The notes: a model not told the origin generated them from the letters alone. A stretch of 64,000 nt of DNA from Callorhinus ursinus (GCF_003265705.1 NW_020312859.1:1079500-1143499), one strand, 5' to 3'. Counted from the first letter of the stretch, positions 23,990 through 36,620 are shown. Numbers and translations: made by a program.

Positions 23990-24640
23990 TGAGGGGACTC
24001 TTGGTGGGCTCCTGGTTGGGGGATAGTCACCAGAAAGACTAAGCCATGGTTAGAAGCTTGGAATTTTCAGCCCACACCCCATTCTCCAGAGAGGGGAGAG
24101 GGGCTGAAAATGGAGTTAATGATCCATCATGCCTACACAGTGAGGCCTCCTTAAAAATCCCAATCCCATGGGCTTTGGAGACCTTCCAGGTTGGTGAACC
24201 TATGGGGGTGCTGGGAGAGTGGTGCCCCCGGAAAGGACATGGAAGCCCCATACCTCTTCTCTCACATACTTGGTCCTACACCTCTCTTCCAGTAGGATGT
24301 TCATCTGTACGCTTTATTTTTTTTATAATAAACTGGTAAGCAGCAATAAACTTTTCCTGGGTTTTATGATCTGCGCTACCAAATTAATCAAACTGTAGAA
24401 GGGGCCATAGACCTCTGATTTATAGCTGATGGGTCAGCACAGGTGACAACCTGGACTTGTGATTGGCATGGTGGGGCAGTCTTGTGGGACTGAGCCCTTG
24501 ACCCATAGGATCTGACACTATCTCCAAGTAAATAGCACCAGAATTGAGCTAAATTATAGGACACCTGGCTCACATCACAGAATTGCTTGGTGTGGAAACC
24601 CCCCCTCCCCCCACAGTTGGTGTCAGAAGTGTCATGAGTG
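23990..24640 (+). mobile_element. Old LTR-like retroelement remnant
   Basis: The text GAGGCCTCCTTAAAAATCCC, TTCCAGGTTGGTGAACCTAT, ATAATAAACTGGTAAGCAG and GTGACAACCTGGACTTGTGA follows a common mammalian ERVL-class LTR with its poly(A) region. I did not fix the family, and no coding part is seen. Confidence 0.5.
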
Positions 24641-24859
24641 TGGTAGTCGTGTGAGAGTAATGGAAAAACCCCCTGCACATGGGGGTTAAGACTTAAAACC
24701 CAAGTCAACCCACAAACATAGATTATATCCTCAAATGTGTGACGATGAAAACTCAATGTAAATAAGGATTTAATAACTAAAAACAAAAACATTAGTTGCA
24801 TATACACTATGTTAGTGTTCAGATGACATTTTAAGCTTAAATACAAGACAAGCATTTAT

Positions 24860-26707
24860 AACTTCTCCCTTCTTTATCATACCAACTCGTTACTTAAATG
24901 ATATAAATATCTCATATGGTTTTGATATTAAAATCCAATTGGAAATAAACAAAACAAAAATTTGTGCTGGAATTCTATAATGTCTTAAATAGGCTAACTT
25001 TTGCATAATGGCTAGCCTTTTATTTTTTCTTTTTCATGTAATTGGAGAATTATGGCTTATAATTAGTGGTAGCCCCCAGGAAACATGGCAGCAGATCCAA
25101 AGAATAGATGTTAAGAATTTTTTATTGAGATCTAGGTTTCTATTGAGTCTAGTGATGGCAAATTTGGAGTTCTAGACTTTTCAGAACAAGCTGTTCTAGT
25201 CTGTTCTATGAAGCTTCTTTCTTTTCTTCTAATACAGACTTTAGAATTATCAATTTGACCCTGATAGGAGCCATGTTGGAAATCTTAAAAGATTTGAAAC
25301 ACATGAAATAGTTCCTGTTTAGTTTTAACTCTAACCTAGAATTTTAAGAACCAGAATTTGTAAGGAGTCCGGTGCCCAATTTTTTCTCTTTATCCCAATA
25401 ACCACTTCTATTTCCATAGTTGTATTGATAATGTTTCTTCTGTACTCATTTTAAAACTTAATTCAGTTGCATTTTCAGCTTATATATAACTTAACCTATA
25501 AAGCCATAAAGGGGTCTTGTTTGCAAAAGGTAAGCTATACATATGTCACTTTCTCAGAGATAAACACATAATAAGACAAGGAGGGGCCACATCTGGGGAT
25601 CACAACAATTTAGCTCTGTGGCAGCCACTGTAATATCTGGGAAAGGAGAGAGAGGTGAGGATGACCACCCCCCACCAAAGAAGAAACTGAATGTTGTCTT
25701 CCCATCACTTTCTGTGCATTGAGGCCAGTCCTTAAACAGACTTGTTAGACCACTCCTGTCCCACTTGGCTGAACGTGGCAAAGTTACCACCAGTGGTGAT
25801 GGGAACAGATTGGAGGGAAGTGTAATTAGATTTCTGTCTGACCCAAGGCCTGAATGGATTCAACATTACACACCAGTGTTAGCATATACTAGAAGACTTA
25901 GCATTTATTCATTAAAGCATACAGGAAATCAACTTATTTCAAATAACACTACAAGTAATAGATTCTCCGTGTCCTGAATCTAACTAGAATTGGTGCAATT
26001 TGTCCACCTCCTTTTGGTTCTCTAAATACATCTAAGGATGGTGCTAACCATTCAGGGAAGCTGGGAGTTCCGGAGTTCTATCCATTCAGACTAACAGCAG
26101 AAGCCATCACCGCCCCCTCACCCCGCAACCAGTGACCTTTAGATTTCTCATGTCTACCCTCTTAACTCTCTATCCTTTAGCTTCTTTAATCATGATTAGC
26201 TTTTCATTTTTCCCTGTCCCCTGGCAAAGTTTCTTCTTTTCTGATAGTTGTGATTCCAAAGAGAAGCCTTTTGTTTTCTGTATTTATGCTTAGATTCACG
26301 TTGCCTCATCTCCCTACAAAAGTGTATATTTTTAGACAGCTGCCTCCATTGAAAATATGCTTTTTATTCATCCAGTGAAAATAGAATATGAACAGACAAC
26401 AAAATAGATGTCCTTTTCGCTCCATCTCTTAGCCTACTTCTCATGATAGGAACAGCCTTATCCAATTTCAAGTTCTGGTTGAACACATTTAGCCATTTTT
26501 GCTCAAAGAATCAAGTCAGTGCAATATATAAAGTACATTTCTAATCACATCTCCCTGTTTCTTCACCATATACATATTTCTATTCCTCAAATATTTTACA
26601 CAGAATTGGGCTTTGACTAAATTTCCACATTGATCTCTTTTGTTAGAATTGGAAATTGAACCCAAAGGTAAGTGCTTTCTAAATGCCTTTCTGCATTTTC
26701 TGTATTT
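24860..26707. other. AT-rich intergenic stretch, 3' of the minus-strand ZNF
   Basis: No gene or clear repeat was recognised. It should contain the 3' UTR of the gene ending at 26708. Its poly(A) site was not assigned; several AATAAA-like words on the minus strand are possible. Confidence 0.5.
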
Positions 26708-27952
26708 TTAGGGTTTCTTTCTATCATGAGTTTTCTGATGTCGAGTACGTTTTGAGTTTAAGCTAAAAGCTTTTCCACATTGATTACACACAAAAGGTTT
26801 CTCCCCTGTATGGATTTTGTGTTTATGAAGATTTGAATTATTGTTAAAAACCTTCTGACATTCATTACATTTATAGAGTTTCTCTTTGGTGTGAATGTTT
26901 TTATGTCGATGAAAGTCTGAGCAATAGTGAAAGGTCTTTTGGCATTCATCACACGTAAAAGGCTTCTCTTCAGAATGAATTTTCTGATGTTTAGTAAGGT
27001 TTGAGTGATATTTAAAGGTTTTTTTTACAAACATTACACTGGTATGGCCTCTCTCCGGTATGAGTTCTTCGATGTTGAGTTAGATCTGAGAAACGGACAA
27101 AGGTCTTTTTACAACTGCTGCACATGTAGTGTTTCTTTCCAGTATGGGTGTGTTGATGACGTTGAAGATCTATGTGCTGGGTAAAGGTCTTTTTACATTC
27201 ATTGCATGAAAAGGGCCTCTCTCCAGTATGAATTTTCTGATGTTTTTTAAGATTTGAGCTGCTTTTGTAGGATTTCTCACAGTCGTTACATTTGTACAGC
27301 CTCTCTTCAGTATGAACTCTTTGATGTAGGATAAATTTCGAGTATGGACTGAAGTCCTTTTTACAATAATTACACGTGTAATATTTCTTTCTAATATGAA
27401 TTTTTTGATCTTGCATTTTTTCTGAGAAACTGTCAAAGGCCCTTCCACAAGACTTACAGGTAAAGCGTTTCTTTTGAGTGGGAGGTTTGTGATGGAGAAT
27501 CAGGTTCGGTCTCTCGCCGATGTGAAATCTCTGGTGGGTCTTAAAGGTGGAGAGAAACCTGAAGGCCTTCTGACACATGCCACATCTGTATGGCTTCAGT
27601 CCACTGTGCACGTTCTGGTGTTGAATAAACTTGGAAGTGCTGTTAAAGGTTTTGCCACATTGGTTACACTCCAAGTATTGATCTAGAATATAAATTCTTT
27701 GGAGTGTTGTAAATGATGAGCAATGCCTGAAGGTCTTTGTGTTTTGACCCTGTCTGTGGGCTTTCTCTACCTTGTGAGTTCTCTGATGTCCAGTAAGATG
27801 GGAGATATGGTTGAAGGACATGCTGCAGTCCTCACATTCATAACACTGGACATAAGTACAATTTTTTTTATATTTGGCATGGTGAGAGCTTTGTCTGACA
27901 ATATTCTCAGATTCATTAAGGGCATGATAATTCACCAGTGCTGGCTGACATG
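26708..27952 (-). CDS. Zinc-finger exon with 13 finger positions, frameshifted in finger 10
   Basis: Acceptor TTTTCCTACTAG ends opposite 27953. After ACQPALVNYHALNES come fingers. 1 is intact (YECEDCSMSFNHISHLTGHQ). 2 is degenerate, with no Cys or His pair. 3 and 4 are intact. 5 has Asp for the first His. 6-9 are intact. 10 is split by the frameshift (QCNVCKK, then TFKYHSNLTKHQKIH in the other frame). 11 is intact. 12 lacks one residue between the His pair (LHKHKIH). 13 is intact, then KTHDRKKP and TAA. TGEKP-type linkers are present. The shift lies in the eight-T run at 27019-27026. Without repair the protein stops just after the second Cys of finger 10. Confidence 0.9.
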
Positions 27953-30900
27953 CTAGTAGGAAAACAATAGGAGGAAAATAAAATTAAATCCAGGCATTAC
28001 AACAAACATCAAGATCATTAGTAAGTGGGGTACAGGAGGAGAGAACGTCTCAGTGACTGGGAACTTCAGAGAGGTAGGACGGGAAGTGGGGGTGGAGGAA
28101 CGAGAGACGTGTTCTCCAAGTACAAGAATTTAAGTGATCCACATGTGGCCCATGAAAAATTTCTGTAAACTTGAAATACTTATATTTGTGACTTAAAAAA
28201 AAAAAAGTAGTTAAAATTGTAATTACCAAAACAGAAAAGCTTAAAGGATCTAAAGAGAATCACATGAAATTCTAAGCAGGGACCAAAGGTTGATTTTCCT
28301 TAAGGTTCTTTAAAATAGCTCTGTATAGATCTAGCAACTTGTGAAAGTGATTATACTTTAAATGTTTTCCGTTGAACAACAAAATTAGGGGTCTTTGAGT
28401 AAATATAAATCTGGTTTATCAATTTTACTGATATATATCAGTGTGTATATTTACATATATCAGTAAAACTGATATGTATATTTTATATATTATGTATTTT
28501 ACTATGTGACAGGGTCGTTATTGATTGGGCCAGTGTTCTACTTAGATATTTGAGTTGTATTTCGGTTATTGCTAAAAACACCAAGAATAGCTTATATATA
28601 CATCTTGATTATATTTTGAAATATATTCTAGGCATAGAGTCATCAAAGGGAGTCCCAATTTTTGATATATACACACACACACCACACTCAAGTTTTATAC
28701 TGGGTGAGCACATCATTGTATTTTATAACCCCCCACTCTGTCATACTTACCTTTTTTTGTCAAACTGTGGGGTTATAAGTTCTAACTTTTTATAATAAAG
28801 AAATCTAAATTAAGACTGGTTAATTGCTAGGAAAAAAATTTGAGTATTTCTATAGAACATAGGAAGTATTATAGAGGTTAATAAATTCAAAATGTTATAC
28901 CATTGATAAGACAGAACTAGCATGGGTTTCTGTTATCCTCCTCATCCTAGATCTTGAGAGGCTACTGAAGTGATTGAAAATGTATGGATACAGAGGAATA
29001 GTTTAAAATAGATGAGTAATGTTTTCTAAAAGATAAATGTTGTTATAAGACAGAATCAAGTGGTAATTAAAAAGAACAAAGTAGAAATAATTGGTTTGAA
29101 GATATAATGTTTAAATAAATTTAATAGTTCACATTTATAGCAAAATTATACAAAACCAAAATTACCCAACCAAAGGCAAAGCAATAACATGAAGATCCTC
29201 GTTGGAGAACTCAGAGGAGAAAGGGCTGGAGAAATGGAATGTAGAACTCAAAAATTGGAATAGGAGGATTAAGAGAAGTATCACCATCTATTAATAAAAG
29301 TCGAGAGGAAAAAAAGAAATAAGTTTAGAGGATTTACCAAACTTCAGATGGCTTTAGTGCATGGGCAGCTGCAATCTCTGGGAGAAAGGAGAAGGAAAGA
29401 CAAGAAAAAAAAATTTAAAAGGAATAATGACCCAAAACTTAAACACAATGAAAACTATAAACCCACAGATCCAAGAAGCCCCACAAACCCCAACACAAGA
29501 AACATGAAGAGAAGTGCACCAAGGCACATGATAATCAAACGGCTCAAAATCAGCACTAAAGAGAAAACTCTTTTTTAAAAAAAGGATAAAAAAAAAGACG
29601 TTCTGCACATTGAACAAAGATAAGAAGGACATCAGACTTCCCACTGGGAACACTTCAAAAAAAAAAAAAAGTTACACACACACACGGAAAAACAAATCCT
29701 ATCAACTAGAATTCTTATGCCCAGCAAAAACCTTTCAAAAATGAAGACAAAAAAGAAACAAAAATTCCAGAAATACAGAAGCTGAAAGAATTCATATCTA
29801 GCAGAACTACACAAGTTAATTTAAAAATTTAAATTTAAGGGGCGCCTGGGTGGCTCAGTCATTAAACATCTGCCTTCGGCTCAGGTCATGATCCCAGGGT
29901 CCTGGGATGAGCTCCACATCAATCTGCTCTGCGGGAAGCCTGCTTCTCCCTCTCCCACTCCCCCTGCTTGTGTTCCTTCTCTCACTGTCAAATAAATAAA
30001 ATCTTAAAAAAAAAAAAAGTTTAAAATTAAAAATGTTAAGGAAAAGGCTACCAGGTGGAAATTTGGATCTACACAAAGGAATGAAGAACATCAAAAATTG
30101 TAACTACATGGTAAATATGTAAGGTTTTTAAAATTATTACTTATGTCTCTCTAAAAGAGTTTGGCTGATTAACACAAACAACAGTGTATTGTGGGGCTTA
30201 TAACAGACAAAAAAGTAAAATGCAGCACAACAGCATAAATGCTGGGTGGAGATAAATGGAAGTAGAACTGTTGTATTAAAGATGGATACCATAAACTCAA
30301 ACCCTAATGCAACCACTAACATAAAACAAAGAGTTATAGCTAATAGGCCAACAAACAAGATAAAGTAGAATTCTAAAAAAAAAAAAATAAATAAATAAAC
30401 TCAATTCAAAAGAGGGCAATAAAGGGGACAAAGGGGAATAAAGAACAGAAGTGACAAATCAATAACAAGATGTTCAAACCTAACCATATCAATAATCACA
30501 TTAAATGGGGCACCTGGGTGGCTCAGTCAGTTAAGCATCTGCCTTTGGTTCAGGTCATGATCCCAGGGTCCTGGGGTCCAGTCCTGCATTGGGTTCCCTG
30601 CTCAGCTGGGGAGTCTGCTACTCCCTCTTCCTCTGCCCCTACCACCTACTCTTTCTCTCTCTCCCCCTGCTCTTTCTCTCTCTCCAATAAATAAAATCTT
30701 TAAACAAATTTTTTTAAATAATAATCACTTTAAATGTAAATAGCAACTGGGGCGCCTGGGTGGCTCAGTTGGTCAAGCATCTGACTTGATTTCAGCTGAG
30801 GTCATGATCTCAGGGTTGTGAGATCAAGGCCCATGTTGGGCTCTGAGCTCAATGGGGAGTCTGCTTGGGATTCTGTCTCCCTCTCCCTCTGCTCCTCCCC

Positions 30901-33900
30901 ACCCCCACCCCCAGTATGTGTGCACACACGCTTGCTCTCTACTAAATAAATCTTAAAAAAAGAACAAAACTATAAATGGCAATAAACCAGGTTTCTCAAT
31001 CTGGGCATTACTGACAATTTATACCAGATAATTCTTGTTGTATGGGCTGTCTTGAGCACATAGGATATTTAATAGCATTTCTGGCCTCTACCCCCTAAAT
31101 GCCAGTAGCATACTCCCATCCCCAATTGTGACCACCAAAAATGTCACCAGACTTTGCCAAATATCATGAGGGTACAAAATCTTCCCCTCCCCCACCATTG
31201 AAAGCTACTGGTATAAATACCTCAATTAAAAAGGTAGAGATGACCAAGTTGGATAAGCAAAACCAAATTATATATTCTCTAAAGAAACTCACTTTAAATA
31301 CTTTAAGACACAAATAGGTTAAAAGGAAAAGGATGGAAAACATGTGCACCATGCTACCAGTCAAAAGAAAGCTTGAGTGGCTGGCTATACTAATAGCAGA
31401 CAAAACCCATCTCAGAGTGATAAAAATGTCCAGGAATAAACATATTTCATAATGATAAAGTAATCAATGAAGAGTAAAGCAACCTTAAATGTTTATGTAC
31501 CTACAGAGCTTCAAAATACAGGACGCAAAAAGAATATCAAGGAGAAGTAGACAAACTCACAATTACAGAGATTTCAATACCCTGTCTCAATAATTGATTA
31601 AAGATGTAGGCAAAATACCAGCAAATATATGATAGCCTTGAACAACACTATCAACCAGCTAGATCTGATTGCTGTTTATGGAACACTCCACTCAACAGAA
31701 TATACATTCTCAAGTGCACAAGGAAACATGTCCCAAGTTGGACCACATTCTGGCCGTAAAAACAAGTCTCGACAGACTTAAAAAAGACTCAGGCTATGCA
31801 AAGTACATTCTCTTACTACAATAGAATTAAATTAGAACTTAGCAGAAAAATGCCTGCAAAATTCCCCAGTACTTTCAAACTAAATAATATGTTTCTAACT
31901 ATTCAAACAAATGAAAAGAGAAATTAAGAAGTATTTGAACTGAAGGAAAATGAAGACATAATATATAAGAATTTGTGAGATGCCACTAAAGCAGTATTTG
32001 GGTAAAATTCACAGGACTAAGTGCCTATATTAGAAGAAGGTCTCAAATACATGGTTTCAGCTTCCACCTTAAGAAAATTTTTAAAAGAGCAAATTAAACC
32101 AAAGCAGAGGAAATAATAATAAAATAATAAAAGAAGAAATCAATGAGCTAGAAAATAAGAAACCAATACAGACAAAAACAGTAAAACAAAAAGAAGGAGC
32201 GCCTGATTGGCTCAGTCGGAGGACTGTGTGACTGTTGATCTTGGGGTTGTGAGTTCAAGCCCTAGGTGTAGAGATTACTTAATATTTTTTACAAAAAGAA
32301 AAGAGGTGATCTAACTGCACATTCTACAGCCGTGAGAAGGGTAGTAAAAGCATACCATGAACACGTATATAGACAACTGATTTTTTGACAAAGATGCAAA
32401 GGCAATGCAGGTTTCTCACCCTAGGCAAAAAGAGAACTCACTAAAACTACAAGAAAGGCATCCTCCAAGTAGAAATAAAAATTCTGCAGTATTTTGAATA
32501 GATGGTAAAAGTAGAAAAAAAGTGAACCCTACTTAAATATGCTGTAAGAAAGTAGACTTCATTTCCAGTAGACTTTCATTTTGAAGCCAAAGACAAGGAC
32601 ATGCAATCCTAGCAGGGGACCTGGCTATTCAATGAAAAACTTTTAAATAACCATAATGATGTAAATGCTATTTATGGTTTTTATCTTTGAAGGGAGTATG
32701 GTTATTGTTACAGAATAGGATGTAAATGTTACCAGGGATGATAATGTAAAAATAAGCTTGATGAATGACAGTGTTTTAAGGGTGAGGTGGGGAGAAGATA
32801 AGTGGTAAGGAAGGGATGTCCTTATCTTATAAAGTGCCAAGAGGAGAGATGCTATCTGTTGTTGAGGGAAAAAGTTGTTTTGTTACTTGAAGAGTGGCCA
32901 TAAAGCTGTTAAAAAAGTAATACAGTGATGTTGAAGAGGGAGATGGGTGGAGAGAATTGCATGAAGTCAACAGAAAGTGTCTATAAGTGGAGAGTCCAGG
33001 AGAGAGGGCTCACAAAGAATTGTTAGACACCTGATGTATGTAGTGTAACAGGCTTTTTAGCTTTTCCAGTGATTTGGGAGATGGATCAAGGACCTATAGA
33101 TAAGAACTGAAAAAACTTGGAGTTATGAACCCCAGAAGAAATTATAAGTTGTTCAAGACTGCTTGCCTCAACTGTGAAGGATACTAGTCGTATAAAGTCA
33201 GTCACAGTTGTATAAACACTGAATACCAATGTAACAAGAAATGATTATACGGCATGTTGTGGGGATAGGAGAAGAACATATGTATAATGGGTGGAGTCAA
33301 TCAAGATCTAAACTAGATAAGGAAAAAACTAAAAATAGATTATTTTTAAAAAAAAAGCCCACTCTCAGCTGTTTTTCTTTTTTAAGACTTTTTAAGAATA
33401 ATCTCTGTACCCAATGTGGGGCTCAATCTCATGACCCCAAGATCAAGAGTCTCATGCTCCACTGACTGGGCCAACCAGGTGTCCCTCTAAGCTGTTTCTT
33501 ATTGACGTTAAGTGGTTTCTCTGGGAAGAATAAATCAGGGGTAGGTAGAGAAAAAGCAGAAGACAGTCAGCCTAAGAGTATTGTTTGATTCTTTGGGTTA
33601 TGCATATGTGTTTCTTTGATCATATAATTTCAATAAAATCCATATTTAAAAAGATAAACCAATACTATTTACAATAGCATCAAAAAGGTTAAATACTCAG
33701 GGATAAATCTGATAAAATATGGTCAGAAAGGGTTGTAGAGACTTACCCATTGCTAGGGGAAAGATTCCTAAGTTAAATATGGTGGACACATACTATAAAA
33801 CACTATATTGCATACAAAAGACACACGTATATGTGTATGTATATATAACTTGTAAAGACCTCATAGAGACAAATGGAAAGGTAAGAGATTTTTCACAGCA

Positions 33901-35826
33901 TGCCATTTAAATTAAAGTGCATTTATATTTGAAACCATGTATTTTACACCTAATACGTGCATATTTAGCATAGGAAATACAGCAGACTGGCTGTGGGTAG
34001 GGAGAAGAAAGAGATCACGGGCTACAGAGGAAGGAAATGCAAAATAATGGAGGATTCTTGAATACAGCAACAGTGATCATTGGCTATAAAGTGAACAATG
34101 TGATTGAATTCTCTACCTGATTGCCAGCCATAAACAGTCTAAACTGTTTTAAATAGGTGTGTGTGTGTGTGTGTGTGTAAGTGGTAAAAGCAAAACAGAA
34201 AGCAAACAGGTTTTCTAAAACAAGGCAATGGAGAGAATAGGAACTACTGGAGTAAATCAAAAGGGACTACAACTTGATAGAAAAATATGCAGAAGTGCAC
34301 AAAGCATGAAAAAGTAAGGAAGAAAGACAAATACATCAATGGAATCAGAGTTCAGAGAGGACTGCTGTGGATAGATGAACTAGTTTGGGGTGGGAGAGGA
34401 GTTTGGGCCAGGTCATTACATTTTTTTAAGAATAAGAAGGCCCAGTGTTACTTGGAATTCTTGGGAACAATCTTATAAAAGCTTTGAATTTCTTCCTGGG
34501 TTCCAGGCCCTTTTTCGAAAATGTCAACAACAGCTTATATGCATTTGGGGATTTTATTCCACTCTTAGGACCTAATCATGTCCCAAGCCAAATCCTCATC
34601 ATCTGTCCCAGCTTTTAACTTTCTGTCCCTTGACTTTCAGGAGCCTGTTAGTGAGCTTCCTTCTATATTGTGCCCTGAAACCTAAGCCCGTTTCTCTGAA
34701 ATCCCTAGATGATCTTGCTTTCTGGAAGTTTCTGCGTTCTGTACTGAAGGGGGTTTCCTCACCCTCCATCAGAAGGCGAATTTGATTGTTTTTCTGGTTA
34801 TGGTACATCTGATTAACCTATTATCTTAATCTAGAGAGAGAGAAAAAAAATCCTCCTGAATTCTTTCTGGGGAGAAAAGGGGCTTTTCATGACACTTTCC
34901 TGAGCTAAGCCATTCAAATAAATTACTTGACCAGTTCAGCTCTTCATCCTTCCGACTCTTCATGTGGTAACTTAAGCTTCATGATTTTACCCGCACACCA
35001 TTTAGTGTCCTAAGACTGGAGGTATGACAAACGGAATTCAGGGAGAGTGATGAATATGTGGGGGGGTGGGGGCGGGAACAAGAGTTCCTTGGAAGCCTGT
35101 GGAAGAGTTCTTCCCTGTCACCTCAGGTGTCCAGGTTACTCAGGCCAGTTGGGGTATGAGCTGTAATGGCTTCCACCTGCTTGGTACTGGTCAGTTACCT
35201 GGGCACGGAGCACTTGTAACCTCTTTCTCCACCATCCAGAGGTCCTTCCCTTGCCTCAAAGCGGATATCACTTCTGCCTTATAAGTCCAGTGTCCTAAGA
35301 GAGATAAATGACCTTGATCATGCTGTGATTATTACAGAATTTAAATGCACACTTTTGGTGATAAGGGATCTCATTACCACCTTCAAAAAAACTCTCAGCA
35401 ACCTCCAAAGTACTGTTTGTATTCTTTTTTAGAAAAGACCATCTACATTTTTAGCCTTTCCCCAGAGGTTTCTTAGGCATACAATAGCCTGAGAAGTATG
35501 GCTTTTAAGGAAAGTTCAATGCTCTGGAAGATGGTGGAGAACAGGATCACACAGCTAGCATCACGCAGCACCAGTCCTTTGCTGAGGAATGTCAAGTTGA
35601 AATTCAATCAGGGATTCTCAGGGGCTTTGCAGATATGCACACAGAAGGAAAAAATTCTACCACGGGCAGTTTTAAACTAACAGGGAAAGATCTCCTTACC
35701 CAAAGACACAAGGTAATCACAGTTCTCCAGCATCACATCCTTATACAATTGTCTCTCTTCAGAGCTCAGAGAAGCCCACTGCTCCGGAGAAAAGATCACA
35801 GCCACATCTCTCAATTTCATGGACTC
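26708..35826 (-). CDS. KRAB C2H2 zinc-finger gene, one homopolymer frameshift
   Basis: On the minus strand, KRAB-A (35826-35700, 127 nt), KRAB-B (35294-35199, 96 nt) and a finger exon (27952-26708) join in matching phases. Exon sizes are the family norm. The joined text runs SLGHWTYKAEVISALRQG, then EVTSAPCPACQPALVNYH. All three exons are open except for one extra base in an A8 run (27019-27026) that ends the frame at 27012-27014. With A7 the protein would have 13 finger positions and stop at 26708. The start exon was not found; KRAB-A contains an in-frame ATG (MKLRDVAVIF). The product would be a nuclear TRIM28-recruiting repressor. Its best relative is the dead copy at 42220-50045. Human ZNF663P or ZNF840P, which I recall near ZNF334, are possible orthologues, but this is unverified. 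Confidence 0.8.
28423..28468. repeat. Perfect 14-bp inverted repeat, 18-nt loop
   Basis: TTTTACTGATATAT (28423-28436) pairs with ATATATCAGTAAAA (28455-28468). A third related copy of the arm (AAACTGATATGTATAT) follows at once. It is AT-rich and may be a chance expansion. Confidence 0.75.
29839..30018 (+). mobile_element. SINEC within L1M
   Basis: Complete head and A-tail, with a slightly shortened middle. TTTAAAATT-like repeats flank it. Confidence 0.93.
30508..30718 (+). mobile_element. SINEC with 17-bp TSD
   Basis: AATAATCACATTAAATG (30491-30507) and AATAATCACTTTAAATG (30719-30735) differ by one base. Confidence 0.94.
30749..30966 (+). mobile_element. SINEC
   Basis: Full head. It contains an ACCCCCACCCCCAGTATGTG stretch in place of the usual CT run. 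It lies just downstream of the previous copy, in the same direction. Confidence 0.9.
30985..31215 (-). mobile_element. MER5A (hAT-Charlie) element
   Basis: CCAGATAATTCTTGTTGTAT, GGCCTCTACCCCCTAAATGC and TGTGACCACCAAAAATGTCA give the MER5A consensus in reverse, nearly complete. Confidence 0.85.
32199..32300 (+). mobile_element. Short, older SINEC
   Basis: GGAGCGCCTGATTGGCTCAG to TAGAGATTACTT. This is a subtype without the CT-rich middle and with a TTCAAGCCC block. Confidence 0.82.
33371..33485 (-). mobile_element. Short, older SINEC
   Basis: Reverse copy of the same short subtype as at 32199. CTCAGCTGTTT and CTAAGCTGTTT flank it. Confidence 0.82.
33655..33740 (+). mobile_element. L1 ORF2 fragment
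   Basis: ATTTACAATAGCATCAAAAAG and the following CTCAGGGATAAATCTG come from the L1 reverse-transcriptase region. Confidence 0.65.
34157..34178. repeat. (GT)11 microsatellite
   Basis: Twenty-two bases of uninterrupted GT, likely polymorphic in length. Confidence 0.95.
35199..35294 (-). CDS. KRAB-B exon of the minus-strand ZNF gene
   Basis: Exactly 96 nt, between TATCTCTCTTAG and GTAACT. It codes GHWTYKAEVISALRQGKDLW, then MVEKEVTSAPCP. KRAB-B residues SALRQGKDLWMVEKE fit the family. Phase 1 at both ends. Confidence 0.92.
35700..35826 (-). CDS. KRAB-A exon of the minus-strand ZNF gene
   Basis: Exactly 127 nt, between TTTATTTCAG and GTAAGG. It codes MKLRDVAVIFSPEQWASL, then YKDVMLENCDYLVSLG. 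DV and MLE, both needed for TRIM28 recruitment, are kept. The EEW block is EQW. The exon starts in phase 0 with ESMK, so translation may enter from an unseen upstream exon or start at this Met. Confidence 0.93.
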
Positions 35827-36129
35827 CTGAAATAAAATTATATACTTTATTTATACTTCCATGTGGCTCTTGGTTGGTATCTTTGAAGTTGGGCATAAGA
35901 GGGAGACAGTATACAAGGATGTAGAAGAACGTGTGGCCAAAAGCTATAATGGAAAGTGGAAACTAAGAAATCTACTTTGTCCTTGTAGAGTTTGGGGGAG
36001 GCAAATTTGCCTATCCTCATGAAAAAAAGAACAACTAAAGAAATACATTTGGTGTGCTTGGCAGAGGAGTCAGTGGGGTGAGGTTGCCATCTGTGGGATT
36101 ATGACTGAAGCCTCAGAATCGCACCGAGG

Positions 36130-36620
36130 TGAACAGTGAGGATACTGCTCATCCTAACTCTTGGGCTGGAACATCGGTCTTTGCCTGCCTTCAGTCTTAA
36201 ACTGAGTCTTGAGGGCGCCTGGGTGGCTCAGTCGGTTAAGCGACTGCCTTCGGCTCAGGTCATGATCCCGGAGTCCCGGGATCGAGTCCCACATCGGGCT
36301 CCCTGCTCAGCAGGGAGTCTGCTTCTCCCTCTGACCCTCCCCCCTCTCGTGCTCTCTCTCTCTCTCTCTCAAATAAATAAATAAATAAATAAAAAACTGA
36401 GTCTTGAGTCTCAAGCCTGCTGGATTTCAGACTGCAACTTATACCATTGATTTTCCTGGTTCTCGGGCTTTCTTACTTGGGCTAGAACTATACCATTAGC
36501 TGTCCCGCATCTCCAGCTTGCCTACTACAGATCTGGGGACTTCTCAGCCTTCATAATCACATGAGTTATATAATAAGTCATATAGATCTCCTGTTGGAGA
36601 ACCCTGATTAATACAATCAC
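36130..36620 (+). mobile_element. Old LTR-like remnant around a SINE
   Basis: GATTTTCCTGGTTCTCGGG, GGGACTTCTCAGCCTTCATAA and GGAGAACCCTGATTAATACA follow a common mammalian LTR-class 3' part. The left side is short and uncertain. Confidence 0.45.
36214..36393 (+). mobile_element. SINEC with exact 15-bp TSD
   Basis: AAACTGAGTCTTGAG at 36199-36213 and 36394-36408 is exact. The body is near consensus, with a five-unit AAAT tail. Confidence 0.96.

Larger units (their letters stand above)
29350..32180 (+). mobile_element. Old L1M element (5' region and ORF2 endonuclease part)
   Basis: The order runs along the plus strand: CCAAGGCACATGATAATCAA, AATTCTTATGCCCAGCAAAA, GGATCTACACAAAGGAATGA, then ORF2 endonuclease-region text such as GAACACTCCACTCAACAGAA and TCTCAAGTGCACAAGGAAAC. 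Frames are full of stops. Three SINEs and a MER5A interrupt it. Confidence 0.75.
27953..35198 (-). other. Intron between finger exon and KRAB-B
   Basis: This 7.2-kb intron is mostly an old L1M (29350-32180) with SINEs and MER5A. The stretches 28000-29340 and 33800-35190 show no gene. A short ACACAC run lies near 28671. Confidence 0.7.

Noticed and set aside
24388..24855. 155-codon minus-strand frame
   Set aside because: It falls largely within an old LTR-like repeat and shows no domain.
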